A stretch of 64,000 bases of DNA from Paracoccus mutanolyticus (GCF_003285265.1 NZ_CP030239.1:1116001-1180000); one strand, 5' to 3'. Positions 51,084-63,719 are shown, counted from the stretch's first letter. The notes: generated by a model not told the origin, from the letters alone. Translations and numbers: made by a program.

Positions 51084-51773
51084 ATGAAGATATCCGCCGA
51101 ATTGCGCGCCTTTACCGAAAGGCTGGGTCATGAATTCGCCCGGCCCGAACTGCTGGTGCGCGCGCTGACCCACGGCTCGATCTCGACCGCGACGCGGCCC
51201 GACAACCAGCGGCTGGAATTCCTGGGCGACCGCGTGCTGGGGCTGACCATGGCCGAGGCGCTGTTCTCGGCCGACCGGGCTGCGACCGAGGGCCAGCTTG
51301 CGCCGCGCTACAACGCCCTGGTCAAGGGCGAGACCTGCGCCGCCGTCGCCCGCCAGATCGGCCTGGGCGAGGTGCTGAAACTGGGCCGGTCCGAGATGAT
51401 GTCGGGCGGCCGGCGCAAGGAGGCGCTGCTGGCCGACGCGATGGAGGCGGTGATCGCCGCCGTCTATCTGGACGCGGGCTTCGAGGCGGCGCGGCGGGTG
51501 GTGCTGCGGCTTTGGGCGGACCGGCTGGAGAACGTCGACGACGACGCCCGCGATGCCAAGACCGCGCTGCAGGAATGGGCGCAGGCCCAGGGCATGGGCC
51601 CGCCGCGATACGTCCAGGCCGCCCGCTCGGGGCCCGATCACGCCCCCGAGTTCGAGATCGTCGTGCGGCTGGACGACGGGCGCGAGGCCACGGCCAGCGG
51701 CAAGGGAACGAAACGCAGCATCGAGCAGGCCGCCGCCGCGGCCATGATCGAGCAGATCGAAGGAACCACATGA
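51084..51773 (+). CDS. rnc: Ribonuclease III
   Basis: A 229-aa double-strand-specific RNase for rRNA and mRNA processing. The catalytic signature [20 protein letters not shown] and the second acidic site ([18 protein letters not shown]) are present; the C-terminal double-strand RNA-binding domain ([38 protein letters not shown]) follows. Stop overlaps the era start (ATGA). Intact. Confidence 0.97.
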   Translation: MKISAELRAFTERLGHEFARPELLVRALTHGSISTATRPDNQRLEFLGDRVLGLTMAEALFSADRAATEGQLAPRYNALVKGETCAAVARQIGLGEVLKLGRSEMMSGGRRKEALLADAMEAVIAAVYLDAGFEAARRVVLRLWADRLENVDDDARDAKTALQEWAQAQGMGPPRYVQAARSGPDHAPEFEIVVRLDDGREATASGKGTKRSIEQAAAAAMIEQIEGTT

Positions 51774-52679
51774 CCGAAACGCGCGCGGGCTTCGTCGCCC
51801 TGATCGGCGAGCCGAATGCCGGGAAATCCACCCTGCTGAACCAGATGGTCGGGGCCAAGGTCTCGATCGTGACGCACAAGGTGCAGACCACCCGCGCCCG
51901 CATCCGCGGCATCGCCATGCAGGAGGGTCGCAGGTGGTGTTCGGGATTCGCCCGGCATCTTTCGCCCGCGCCGCCGGCTGGATCGCAGCATGGTCAAGGC
52001 GGCCTGGGGCGGGGCGGCCGACGCCGACGTGATCCTGTTGCTGATCGAGGCCCATCGCGGCCTGACCGACGGCGCCCGGGCGATCATCGACCAGCTGCGC
52101 GAGCATGCCGGGAAGACCCCTGTCGCGCTGGTCATCAACAAGATCGACCGCGTCAAGGCCGAGGCGCTGCTGGCGCTGTCGGCCGAGGTCAACCAGACCT
52201 TCGGCTTTGCCAGGACCTTCATGATCTCGGCCGAGAAGGGCTATGGCTGCGGCGACCTGATGGACTGGCTGGCCGCAGAGGTGCCCCAGGGTCCCTGGCT
52301 TTACCCCGAGGACCAGGTGGCCGACCTGCCCATGCGCATGATCGCCGCCGAGATCACCCGCGAAAAGCTGACGCTGCGCCTGCACGAGGAGATCCCCTAC
52401 CAGTTGACGGTCGAGACCGAGCGCTGGGAGGAAAAGAAGGACGGCTCGGCCCGCGTCGACCAGATCGTCTATGTCGCCCGCCCCGGCCACAAGGGCATCG
52501 TGCTGGGCAAGGGCGGCGAGACCATCAAGGCCGTGGGCCAGGCCGCCCGCGCCGAACTGATGGAGTTCATGGGCCGGCCCGTGCACCTGTTCCTGCAGGT
52601 CAAGGTGCGCGAGAACTGGCTGGACGAGGCCGAGCGCTATGACGAGATGGGCCTTGATTTCCGCGACGGCGATGCCTGA
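51770..52679 (+). CDS. era: GTPase Era (two indels)
   Basis: Ribosome-assembly GTPase that binds the 3' end of 16S rRNA; about 303 aa. G1 [11 protein letters not shown], switch region [13 protein letters not shown]4 VINKIDRV and the C-terminal KH domain ([20 protein letters not shown]) are clear. Missing bases at about 51927 and 51944 break the frame on either side of the QVVF strand just before the G3 motif. Coupled to rnc by ATGA overlap. Likely sequence errors. Confidence 0.95.
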
Positions 52680-52687
52680 GGCCAGGG

Positions 52688-53023
52688 ATGGCTGAAGCCC
52701 GGCTGGCCGCGGGCATCTGGGTCGCGGCCTATCTGCGGCGGCTGGGGCTGGCAGGCATCCCGGCCTATGTCACCCGGCACGGCGACGACACCGCAGGCAG
52801 CGTCATGGTCAAATGCGCCACCCTGGACGGACAGGCCAGCCTGTGGGGCCGGGAATGGGACTTCGAGACGGACCGGCGGCCCTGGCAGCGCCTGTCCGAA
52901 GGCCCCGAGCCCGAGGTCGACGCCCGCATCGCCCGCGACGTGGCCCGCGACCCCGACCTGTGGGTGATCGAGATCGAAAGCCGCGACGGCCGCACCCTGC
53001 TGGATCAGGATGGCCTAGACTGA
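52688..53023 (+). CDS. DUF1491 family protein
   Basis: A 111-aa protein of unknown function. The sequence (LAAGIWVAAYLRRLGLAGIP, GSVMVKCATLDGQASLWGRE, ARDVARDPDLWVIEIESRDG) matches the alphaproteobacterial DUF1491 family (Pfam PF07372), which commonly sits between era and recO. Here gyrB follows instead. Nine bases after era. Intact. Confidence 0.87.
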   Translation: MAEARLAAGIWVAAYLRRLGLAGIPAYVTRHGDDTAGSVMVKCATLDGQASLWGREWDFETDRRPWQRLSEGPEPEVDARIARDVARDPDLWVIEIESRDGRTLLDQDGLD

Positions 53024-53030
53024 CTGTCGT

Positions 53031-53160
53031 TTCCTTGTTGCCCAAATACCCAAATGCCACCGCGCCGCCGCCGCTGCTGCATGAGTATTTGCGAAACCGC
53101 GAAGGCACCGACGGGGGCGCTTGTGGGAACTGTCGCCACGGGTATTTGGACAACAAGGAA
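53031..53160. repeat. REP-like element with three copies of the CCAAATACCC motif
   Basis: The outer arms TTCCTTGTTGCCC...AATACCC (53031-53051) and 53140-53160 are inverted repeats matching at 20 of 21 positions. Between them, 53081-53103 is a third copy in the inverted orientation (ATGAGTATTTGCG, ending CGAA). The whole 130-base unit lies between the DUF1491 gene and the gyrB promoter and can fold into a long hairpin. Related copies lie at 18232, 49733 and 59564. No coding sequence is visible in it. Confidence 0.75.
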
Positions 53161-53218
53161 GCTGGGCGTCCTGTCCCGGATGACAAGACTGGCAGATACC
53201 AAATCCTGTGGCTTTCCC

Positions 53219-55715
<2,497 letters not shown>

Positions 55716-55934
55716 ACCGGTTCGTTCAAATTTCACGTTTTAGTCGCGATTTTGTTATGCAACCAGGGCGAGAATGTTGCAGTTTGGACGCGCCTCGGAT
55801 CTTGGATTCGATCTCAGGTTCGTGCCTTGTTGCACCCGGGCGGAGGCGGGACTACCTCCGTATGAAAAGAAGCCCAGCACATATGCGCGCCGGCCCGACG
55901 ATTCGCAGGCGCACGCGACCCAGGAGATGACAAG

Positions 55935-56633
55935 ATGACGATGAAATCCGTTGCCCTTGCGGCCTCGACCCTGATCCTTGGAACGGCGGCAGCGCATGCC
56001 GGTGGCTATGTTCCCCCGGTTGTCGAAACCGCTCCGACGCCGGTCGTCATCGAAACGCCGGTCGGCTCGTGGGAAGGCGGCTATGCCGGTCTCACCCTGG
56101 GCTATGCCTTCAGCGGCAAGGATGAGGTCGGGTTTGGCGGTGCAGGTCTGACTGACAGTCTGGGTGAGTTGGACCTGAATGGTGCGAACGCCGGCGTTCG
56201 CATTGGTTACCGCTGGCAGCGCGGGAACTGGGTCATTGGCCCGGAGCTTGGTATCGAAGGCGGCGACATCAAGGACAGCTTTTCGTCCGAAGGCTATGAT
56301 GTCGAATCTCAGATCAAGCACATGATCGCTCTGCGCCTAAAAACCGGCTATGCTATGGACAATGGCATGTTGGTTTATGGTATCGCCGGTGTTGGTCGCG
56401 CCAAGGTTGACTATTCGATCATCGGTGCTGCGGCCGAGCTTGACGACAGCTTCAGCAAAACCGGCTACATTGTGGGTCTGGGCGTGGAAAAGCAGATCAA
56501 CGAGAAGTGGTCTGTGACCGGAGAATACGAATATGCCAATTTCGGCAGCGAAAATCTGTCGAACGGCGTCAACGACACCAATGCGACCGCGAAATACAAC
56601 AACGTCAAGCTGGGCGTGAACTTCCGGTTCTGA
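55935..56633 (+). CDS. Outer-membrane beta-barrel protein
   Basis: A 232-aa small porin-like or OmpA-like barrel (OMP_b-brl type). Signal peptide MTMKSVALAASTLILGTAAAHA, then WEGGYAGLTLGYAFSG, VRIGYRWQRGNWVIGPELGI, alternating strands and the canonical aromatic C terminus (NVKLGVNFRF) needed for BAM insertion. AGGAG lies eight bases ahead of the first ATG. Codon usage is less GC-biased than its neighbours, which is common for abundant surface proteins. Followed by a strong terminator, so probably monocistronic. Confidence 0.88.
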   Translation: MTMKSVALAASTLILGTAAAHAGGYVPPVVETAPTPVVIETPVGSWEGGYAGLTLGYAFSGKDEVGFGGAGLTDSLGELDLNGANAGVRIGYRWQRGNWVIGPELGIEGGDIKDSFSSEGYDVESQIKHMIALRLKTGYAMDNGMLVYGIAGVGRAKVDYSIIGAAAELDDSFSKTGYIVGLGVEKQINEKWSVTGEYEYANFGSENLSNGVNDTNATAKYNNVKLGVNFRF

Positions 56634-56654
56634 TCCCTTAGCGTTTTGACGATC

Positions 56655-56682
56655 AAAGGGCCGCCTCGCCGCGGCCCTTTTT
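56655..56682 (+). terminator. Intrinsic terminator after the barrel gene
   Basis: A perfect 10-bp stem (AAAGGGCCGC at 56655-56664 with its complement at 56671-56680), 6-base loop, then a T-tract of five. With A's upstream, it could also work for the convergent pdeM gene. Confidence 0.88.
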
Positions 56683-56691
56683 CTTTGCCGC

Positions 56692-57360
56692 TCAGCGGCG
56701 CAGACGGCGCTGCGGGGACAAGCCGACCGGCAGGACGATGGGCCGGGGACCGCAGGCAATCGCCAGCCCGCGCGGGACCAGCGCGGTCAAGGCCGGATCG
56801 TCGCAGGCCAGCCCGCCGGTATAGGCCCCGAAGGCCGGCAGGATCAGATGATCCGCCCCCAGCAGAAAGGCCCGCCGCCGTTCGCCTGCCAGGCGGACCG
56901 CCGGGTGATAATGGCCGCAGATATCGGGGCCCGGCCCCGGTTCGTGGCGCAAGGCGACGCGGCCGAGGCGCAGCGCCTCCTGCGCCTGCCCCGGCAGGCC
57001 GGCCGGCGCCTCGGGATCGTGGTTGCCCAGCACCCAGATCCAGTCCCGGCCCCGTGCCAGGTCCGCAAGCCCCCTGGCGATCGCCTCGTCCAGCGCGCCC
57101 GCCGCCGCCATGTCGTCGAACCCGTCGCCGAGGCTCACGATCGCGGCGGGCTCAAGCGCCGCCACCTCAGCCGCCAGCCGCTCTAGCGTTGCGAGCCCTT
57201 CATAGGGGGGCAGCAGCGGCCCGCCGCGCCGGGCCATGCGCTCGGACTTGCCCAGGTGCAGGTCGGCGACGACCAGCCAGCGCCCTTTGGGCCACCAGAG
57301 TGCGCCCGAGCCGCGGGCCACCAGCCGCAGGCCGTGATACTCGAACCCATATCCGCTCAC
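56692..57360 (-). CDS. pdeM: Ligase-associated DNA damage response endonuclease PdeM (MPE)
   Basis: A 222-aa metallophosphoesterase, the manganese-dependent single-strand DNA endonuclease of the Lhr repair cluster. All metal-binding motifs are present: VVADLHLGKSERMARRG, SLGDGFDD, VLGNHDPEAP and ICGHYHPAVRL. Its start overlaps the helicase stop. Last gene of the exonuclease-ligase-helicase-endonuclease operon. Intact. Confidence 0.92.
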   Translation of the reverse strand: MSGYGFEYHGLRLVARGSGALWWPKGRWLVVADLHLGKSERMARRGGPLLPPYEGLATLERLAAEVAALEPAAIVSLGDGFDDMAAAGALDEAIARGLADLARGRDWIWVLGNHDPEAPAGLPGQAQEALRLGRVALRHEPGPGPDICGHYHPAVRLAGERRRAFLLGADHLILPAFGAYTGGLACDDPALTALVPRGLAIACGPRPIVLPVGLSPQRRLRR

Positions 57361-59762
57361 GTCAGGGCCTCCAGCCCGGCCTCACGCATCAGCGCCTCGG
57401 CCTCGATCCGCGCCAGCCGCTCGTGCCCCTCGCCCCGGATCGGCACACGACCGCGTTCCAGCATCATCGGCGCGGCCAAGGGCGAGACGCGGTCCAACAC
57501 CCGATGTTCGCGCAGGGGCGAGCGGGCCAGCATCTCCTCGACCCGGCCGAAATCCACCAGGCCCCGGCCCGCCTCCTCCGCCGTCACGCGCAGCATCAGG
57601 TGGCCGGGATCATAGCGGCGCAGCGTATCGTAAAGGATGTCGCTGGAAAAGGTCGCCTGCCGGCCGCTCTTGCGCAGGCCGGGGCTGTTGCGCTGGATCA
57701 GCCCGGCCACGGTGGCGACATTGCGAAACGTCCGCTTCATCACCGCGTTCTCGCCCAGCCAGTCGCCCAGGCCCGCCCGCAGCCGGCTGACGTCCAGCAG
57801 CGGGTCCGGGTCCAGCACCGGGTCTAGCGACCAGGCCAGCAGGGCGTAATCGGTGGACAGGAACCCCAGGGGGCCCAGCCCCTCCTCCTCCATCTCGCGG
57901 GTGACCAGCAGGCCCAGCGTCTGCAGCGCATGACGGCCCGCAAAACCGTAAAGCGCGAAATAGTTGCGGCCCGCGTGGGGAAAGCTTTCCGACAGCAACA
58001 GGCCCGGGCGCGGCAAGCGGCTGAAGCGGGCCTGCAAGGCCAGCCAGTCGCGGGTGTCGGGCGGCAGGACCGCATGGCGGGCCGGATCGCCGATCAGCGC
58101 CAGGACGCGATGGGCAAGCTGGGTGGACATGGCGGGCTTCAGCCCGGAATAGACGGCGATCTTGGGCTCGCGCCGGGGATCGGGCGTCACCTCGACCACC
58201 ATCTCGCGCAGCGCGCCATGCGCACGACGCTGCCGCCGATCAGGAAGCTGTCGCCGGGAACAAGGCTCGAGGCGAAGGACTCCTCGACCTCGCCCAGATG
58301 GGCGGTCAGTTCGGCCCCCAGCATCCGTTCCATCAGCCGGACCTTCAGCTCTTTCATCAGCCCGGCATCGCCCAGCAGATCCTCAGGCCGCTTGCAGCCC
58401 TTCAGCAACTCGTCCAGCAACTCGTTGGCGCGCAGCGCATAGCCGCCGGTCGCCGCGAAATCCAGGCAGGCGTCGAAGTCGGGCCGGCTGAGGCAGCGAT
58501 AAGGACCGGCGGTCACCACCTCGGCATAAGGCATCGGCCTCGAAGGGCCCCGCGCAGGCAGTCAGCAGGATATCTGGCAGAGCACGTCCAGCGGCCCCGG
58601 CCCGCGGGGATCGCCGTCCAGCGCGCGCGCGCGCACCGCCTCCAGCGCGGCGATGCATTCGATCTGCTCGAAGCGGTTGGCCGGCACGATCCGCGCCCTG
58701 GAGGGCGCGTTGTAGCGGTGGTTCGCCCGGCCGATGCGCTGCACCAGGCGCTTGACGTTCTTGGGCGCGCCGATCTGGATCACCAGGTCGACCGCGCCCC
58801 AGTCGATGCCCAGATCCAGGCTGCCGGTCGCCACCACGGCCCGCAATGCGCCCGCCGCCATCGCCGCCTCGACCCGGGCGCGCTGTTCGCGCGCCAGGCT
58901 GCCGTGATGCAGCCCGATGGGCAGGTTCTCCTCGTTCGCGGCCCAAAGCGCCTGAAAGAACACCTCGGCCTGGGCGCGGGTGTTGATGAAGATGATGGTG
59001 GTGCGCGCCGCCTTGACCGCCTCGAGCACCTCGGGGATGGCATAGCGCCCGCCGCTGCCGGCCCAGGGCGCGGGCCGGGCGGTCGCCAGCATGGCGATGT
59101 CGGGGTCGGGGCCGGGATCGGCCTCGACGATCTCGACCGGACGCGCGCCCGCCATGAAGCCCGCCAGCGCCTGCGGATCCTCGACCGTGGCCGACAGGCC
59201 CGTCACCCGCAGCGCAGGCGACAGCCGCCGCAGCCGCGCCAGCCCCAGCATCAGCTGGTCGCCGCGCTTGCTTTCGGCCAGGGCGTGCAATTCGTCCAGC
59301 ACCACCCGGCGCAGGCCGCCAAAGATCGCCGGCGCCTCGGGATAGCTCAGCATCAGGGCCAGGCTTTCGGGCGTGGTCAGCAGCACATGCGGCGGGTCCA
59401 CGCGCTGGCGGCGGCGCTGGGTCTGGCCAGTGTCGCCGGTGCGGTCCTCGACGCGGATCGCCAGCCCCAGCTCGGCCACCGGACGCGCCAGATTGCGCCG
59501 GATATCCGCCGTCAGTGCCTTCAAGGGCGAGACGTAAAGCGTATGCAGCCCGCCCCTGCCGCTTTCACCGTTTGCCAAATACCCATCCGGCCCCGCCGCC
59601 TGCGCAAGCTCCACCAGCGAGGGCAGGAACCCCGCCAGCGTCTTGCCGCCGCCGGTCGGCGCGATCAGCAGGCTGTCGCCTTGCGCCGCCAGCAGCAGCC
59701 AGCTGATGCGGATGGGTGAAAACCACTTATAACCAGCTTGGCAATGCGGCGACCCAGAACAT
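57357..59762 (-). CDS. Ligase-associated DEXH-box helicase, Lhr-Core type (several indels)
   Basis: An Lhr-family 3'-5' DNA helicase of about 800 aa. Motif I APTGGGKTLAGFLPSL, Ia YVSPLKALTADIRRNL, II LDELHALAESKRGDQL, III GLSATVED, IV IIFINTRAQAEV, VI RIGRANHRYNAPS; then the Lhr C-terminal region (YFALYGFAGRHALQTLGLL). Frame breaks lie near 58205, 58535-58575 and several near the N terminus (59700-59735), where HPHQL is the last recognisable upstream block. The start at 59762 is a guess. A dispersed repeat (59564-59586) is translated in frame as GYLANGE. Confidence 0.85.
59564..59586 (+). repeat. Copy of the dispersed repeat inside the helicase gene
   Basis: TTCACCGTTTGCC...AATACCCAT matches 18232-18254 at 22 of 23 positions. 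It lies between helicase motifs I and Ia and adds an in-frame GYLANGE peptide to the protein in the direction of translation. Confidence 0.7.
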
Positions 59763-61287
59763 CCGCCGCGAGAGCCGGTCGGCCTCGACAGTCGACGGGC
59801 GCACGCAGCACTACGAATGGGAAACGCATGGCAACGCCAGAACGGTGGCGGGTCGAGCGGTTCAGCCCCTCGAACGCTACCTCGACCACCAACTTGGGCG
59901 CCAGCGCCCGGACCGGACCGAAGCGCTCGGTCGTGTTGGCGCGTACGAACCGATCCAGTTCGCGCAGTTCGGCGTCGGTAAAGCCGAAATAGGCCTTGCC
60001 GACGGGCACCAGTTCGTCGCCCGCCCACAGGCCGAAGGTAAAGTCCGAATGAAAGCCCGATCGCTTGCCGTGCCCGCGCTGCGCGTAAAGCAGCACGGCA
60101 TCGACGACCATCGGGTCGCGCTTCCATTTGAACCAGGGCCCGCGCGGCCGCCCGGCGACATAGGTGCTGTCGCGGCGCTTGATCATCACGCCCTCGATCA
60201 CTGCCGCCGGCGGATCGGCGCGCAGCGCCGCCAGATCGTCCCAGGTCGCGAACGCCAGGCAGGGCGAGATGTCGATGCGCTCGCCGAAATCCAGGCTTTC
60301 CAGCACTGCCCGCCGCTCGGCCAGCGGCAGGCCGCGCAGGTCGCGGCCCTGCCAGACCAGCAGGTCGTAAAGCCGCAGGCCCGCCGGATGGCTCGCCAGC
60401 AGCGCCCGGCCCACTGCCTTGCGATTCAGCCGCTTTTGCAGATCGCCGAAGGGCGCCACCTGCCCGTCGCGGCGCACCAGCAGTTCGCCATCGGCCGCGC
60501 CCTCGAACGCCATCGCCTCGACCACGTCGGGAAAGGCGTGCGAGATATCCTCGCCGGTGCGGGAATAAAGCCGCCGGACGCCGCCTTCGCTGACCGCCTG
60601 CACGCGGATGCCGTCCCATTTCCATTCGGCGACATGATCGGCCGGGTCCAGCGCGCGCAATTCGTCAAGGTCGGTCGGCGTCGACAGCATCACCGGCCGG
60701 AACGGTGCCAGCGCCGCGCTTTCGGGCCGCGCGCCACCGCCGATCCAGGAAAACAGCGGGCCATAGGGCGGCGCGAGCCCGTGCCAGATCTCCTCGAGAT
60801 CCGCGACCGAGGGGCTGCCCATCCCGGCCAGCGCCATCCGCGCCATCCGTGCCGACAGGCCGACGCGCAGGTTGCCGGTGGCGAGCTTCAGGAAGGCCAG
60901 CCGCTCGGACGGTCCCAGCCGGTCCAGCATGGCCGCGATGGCGCCGGGCAATCCGGCCTTGCCGGTGGTCTGCAGCAATTCGACCGCCTGGGACAATGGC
61001 GGATCGTCCTCGGCCCCTTCGGGCCAGACCAGGGCGATGGTCTCGGCCAGGTCGCCCACGAAGTCATAGGACAGCGCCAGAAGCTGGTCGTCGATGCGCT
61101 CGGCCGCCAGCCCCCGCAGCAGCGAGGGGGTGACGCGGCGCAGTTCCAGATCGCCGGTCAGCGCCGCCAAGGCCCAGCCCCGGTCGGGGTCGGGCGTGCG
61201 TTCCAGGTAATGCTGCAGGTGCTGCAATTTCGCATTCCGCGCGGGCGTGAAGGCCAGGCGCTCCAGCAGGGCGGCGAAAGCCTTCAT
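59727..61287 (-). CDS. ATP-dependent DNA ligase, ligase-associated cluster (3' end uncertain)
   Basis: An ATP-dependent DNA ligase of about 520 aa. N-terminal DNA-binding domain (MKAFAALLERLAFTPARNAK), adenylation domain with the nucleotidyl-Lys motif EWKWDGIRVQ, then DGELLVRRDGQV, IEGVMIKRRDSTY, WFKWKRDP, and the OB domain (VEVAFEGLNRSTRHRSGVAM RFP). After RFP the reading becomes garbled; a shifted frame gives VEADRL, the usual ending, then a TAA at 59727-59729, while the unshifted frame runs on to 59665. Start overlaps the exonuclease stop (ATGA). Confidence 0.88.
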
Positions 61288-62279
61288 TCCTCGGCCTCGT
61301 CCTCGTATCCGACCAGCCGCAACGGGCGGGCGGGAATCTGCGCCAGCTCGCACCAGCGGATGACGCCGTCCTCGGTGCCATGGGTGACCCAGACCTCGGC
61401 CGGGGCCAGTTCGGTCAGGGTGCCCGTCAGCATGGGCCAGTCGACATGGTCGCTGAGGATCAGGGGCAGTTCGACCCCGCGCTGGCGCGCCCGTGCCCGC
61501 ACCGTCATCCAGCCCGAGGCAAAGCCGATCACCGGGTCGCGGAACCGCTGCACCCAGAGGCTCGCGAAGGCCGAGGGCGGGGCGATCACCAGTTGTGCCG
61601 GCACCGCGTCGGCCGTGGCGGGGATCAGCTCGCCCAGTTCCACCCCCTGGGCGGCATAATAATCGCACAGGACCTTCAGCGCGCCGTGGATGGCGATCGG
61701 CGCGTCATAGCCCGCCTCGCGCATCAGCGCGATCAGATGCTGGGCCTTGCCCAGCGCATAGGCGCCGATCAGATGCGGACGGTCGGGGAACTCGGCCATG
61801 CTGGCGATCAGCTTTTCCACCTGCGTCGCCGGGTCTGGAAAGCGGAACACCGGCAGGCCGAAGGTCGCCTCGGTCACGAAGATGTCGCAGGGAACGGGCT
61901 CGAACGGCGCGCAGGTCGGGTTCGGCTGGCGGGTGTAGTCGCCCGAGACGACGATCCGCTGGCCCTGCCCCGTCACCGCGATCTGGGCCGAGCCGAGCAC
62001 ATGGCCCGCAGGATGAAAGGCGACCTCGACCCCGCCTATGCGCATGGCGCCCTGCGCCTCCTGCATCGAGCCGGCGCAATCCTCGCCCATGCGCAGGCGC
62101 ATGATATCCAGCGTCTGGCGCGTGGCCAGGACGGCGCCATGGCCCCAGCGGGCGTGGTCGGAATGGCCGTGGGTGATCAGCGCCCGCTCGACCGGCTTCA
62201 CCGGGTCGATGTGGAATCCGCCCTCGGGGCAGAACAGACCGGCCTCGGTCGGGAACAAAAGGGGTTCGGCGCGCATCAT
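61284..62279 (-). CDS. Ligase-associated DNA exonuclease, MBL/SNM1-like
   Basis: A 331-aa metallo-beta-lactamase/beta-CASP nuclease, the Exo of the Lhr cluster. Zinc motif ITHGHSDHARWGHG, then HPAGHVLGSAQI, VSGDYTRQPNPTC, EATFGLPVFRFP, and the beta-CASP part (GAYALGKAQHLIALMREAGY, ILSDHVDW, WVTHGTE). First gene of the four-gene operon, overlapping the ligase start by ATGA. Two tandem ATGs at the start. Intact. Confidence 0.92.
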   Translation of the reverse strand: MMRAEPLLFPTEAGLFCPEGGFHIDPVKPVERALITHGHSDHARWGHGAVLATRQTLDIMRLRMGEDCAGSMQEAQGAMRIGGVEVAFHPAGHVLGSAQIAVTGQGQRIVVSGDYTRQPNPTCAPFEPVPCDIFVTEATFGLPVFRFPDPATQVEKLIASMAEFPDRPHLIGAYALGKAQHLIALMREAGYDAPIAIHGALKVLCDYYAAQGVELGELIPATADAVPAQLVIAPPSAFASLWVQRFRDPVIGFASGWMTVRARARQRGVELPLILSDHVDWPMLTGTLTELAPAEVWVTHGTEDGVIRWCELAQIPARPLRLVGYEDEAEE

Positions 62280-62374
62280 GCGAAGATGTGGAACATTGCG
62301 TGAAAATCAAGCCTGCTGCCGGGCACAACGCACCGGCCCGGGGCCTGGGTCCACGGGCGCCTGGGATCGCGGCG

Positions 62375-63282
62375 TCAGCGCCGCGGCTGCGCCGCCCCGC
62401 CGGGCACCGCCGCCGGCTGCGGGATGCTGGCCAGCTGGACCATCAGGATGCCCGCCGCCACAATCACCGCGCCGATCACGTCCGATGCCCCGAGCGTTCG
62501 CCCAGCAACGCCGCCGCGATGGCGACGCCGAAGATCGGCGACAGGAAGTGAAAGGTCGCGGCCCGCACCGCGCCCACCCGGTTGACCAGCAGGAACCAGA
62601 TCCAGGTGGCGCCGATGCCGGGCGCCAGCACGGTATAAAGGAAGGACCAGAGCAGCGCCGCGCTCCACTCTACGGGCCGGCCCGCCTCGAGGACGAGGGC
62701 CGGGACCAGCAGGGCCGCCGCGCCCACGGCCATCTGCATGGCCACGATGGTCATCATGTTCCGGCTGCCACCCGCGCCCCGCGCGGCCAGCGTCGCCACG
62801 GTCAGCGCGACGACCCCCGCCAGGCACAGCAGCAGGCCGGGGATGTCCAGCCCGTGGCGCAGCCGCACCCCCATGATGATGGTGACGCCCAGGACGCCGG
62901 CGACAAGCCCCGCCACCGCGATCGGCCGCAGCCGCTCGGAGTACAGCAGCCAGCCCAGGAAGGCCACGATCAGCGGCATCATCGAGGCGATGATGGCTGC
63001 GGCCGACGCCTCGACATGCTGCATCGCGACCCAGTTCAGCCCCAGGTACAGCGCGTTCTGGCAGATGCCGAAGATGATGACGGTGCGCCATTCCGCCCGG
63101 TTCAGCCGCAGGCTTTGCCCCATGGCCAGCGCCAGCGGGATGGCAACCACGGCGGACAGGGCAAAGCGGATGACCAGCGCGGTCAGCGGGGGCGCGGCGG
63201 TGACGATGATGCGCGTCGTGGTGAAGGCCGAGGCCCACATCAGCGCAAAGCCGAAGCCCATCAGAATGGCCTTGAAGTCCAT
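62375..63282 (-). CDS. EamA/DMT-family transporter (one-base deletion)
   Basis: About 302 aa, ten membrane segments in two EamA repeats (MDFKAILMGFGFALMWASAF, ASAAAIIASMMPLIVAFLGW; second repeat ATFHFLSPIFGVAIAAALLG). A missing base (probably one C of CC) at about 62492 shifts the final 37 codons; the corrected end contains DVIGAVIVAAGILMVQLAS. Likely metabolite exporter, substrate unknown. Separate from the repair operon by a 95-base spacer. Confidence 0.85.
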
Positions 63283-63365
63283 GCCCGCCCCCTGCGTTTC
63301 CCTTCGGGCTAGCAGATGGCGGCGCGGGCGCAAGGGGAAAGGCGGCAGCCGCCGCGCGGCGCAAA

Positions 63366-63398
63366 TGAAAAGGACCGCGCAATGCTGCGCGGCCCCTT
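63366..63398 (-). terminator. Intrinsic terminator after the HU gene
   Basis: A 12-13 bp stem with one bulge (63370-63381 with 63386-63398) and a GCAT loop, followed on the minus strand by CCTTTTCATTT. It lies about 22 bases after the HU stop codon. Confidence 0.8.
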
Positions 63399-63419
63399 CT
63401 GGATGCGGATGCCGGGAAA

Positions 63420-63719
63420 TCAGGCGTTCACGCTGTCCTTGAGCGCCTTGGCGATGGTGATCTTGACCACCTTGTCGGCGGGCTTGGTCATCATTTCCTG
63501 GGTCTGGGGATTGCGCACCTGGCGTTCGGGCCGTGCGCGGCAGGCGACCTTGCCGATGCCGGGCAGGGTAAGGGCGCCGCCTTCGGCGACGGTTTTCGAG
63601 ACGACGGCCGAAAGCGCGTCCAGCGCGGCGGCAGCGGTTTTCTTGTCGCTGCCCATTTCCTCGGCCAGGGTGGCCACGAGCTGGGTCTTGGTCATCGGTT
63701 TCGAAGCGGCCTGAGCCAT
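63420..63719 (-). CDS. HU-family DNA-binding protein
   Basis: A 99-aa histone-like nucleoid protein. The HU fold is visible: helical N terminus (MTKTQLVATLAEEMGSDKKT), LTLPGIGKVACRARPERQVR with the DNA-bending arm region, then NPQTQEMMTKPADKVVKITI. The arm lacks the exact RNP tip of classical HU but has ARPERQVRNPQT, which fits. An eight-residue N-terminal extension (MAQAASKP) precedes the usual start. Intact and followed by a terminator. Confidence 0.92.
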   Translation of the reverse strand: MAQAASKPMTKTQLVATLAEEMGSDKKTAAAALDALSAVVSKTVAEGGALTLPGIGKVACRARPERQVRNPQTQEMMTKPADKVVKITIAKALKDSVNA

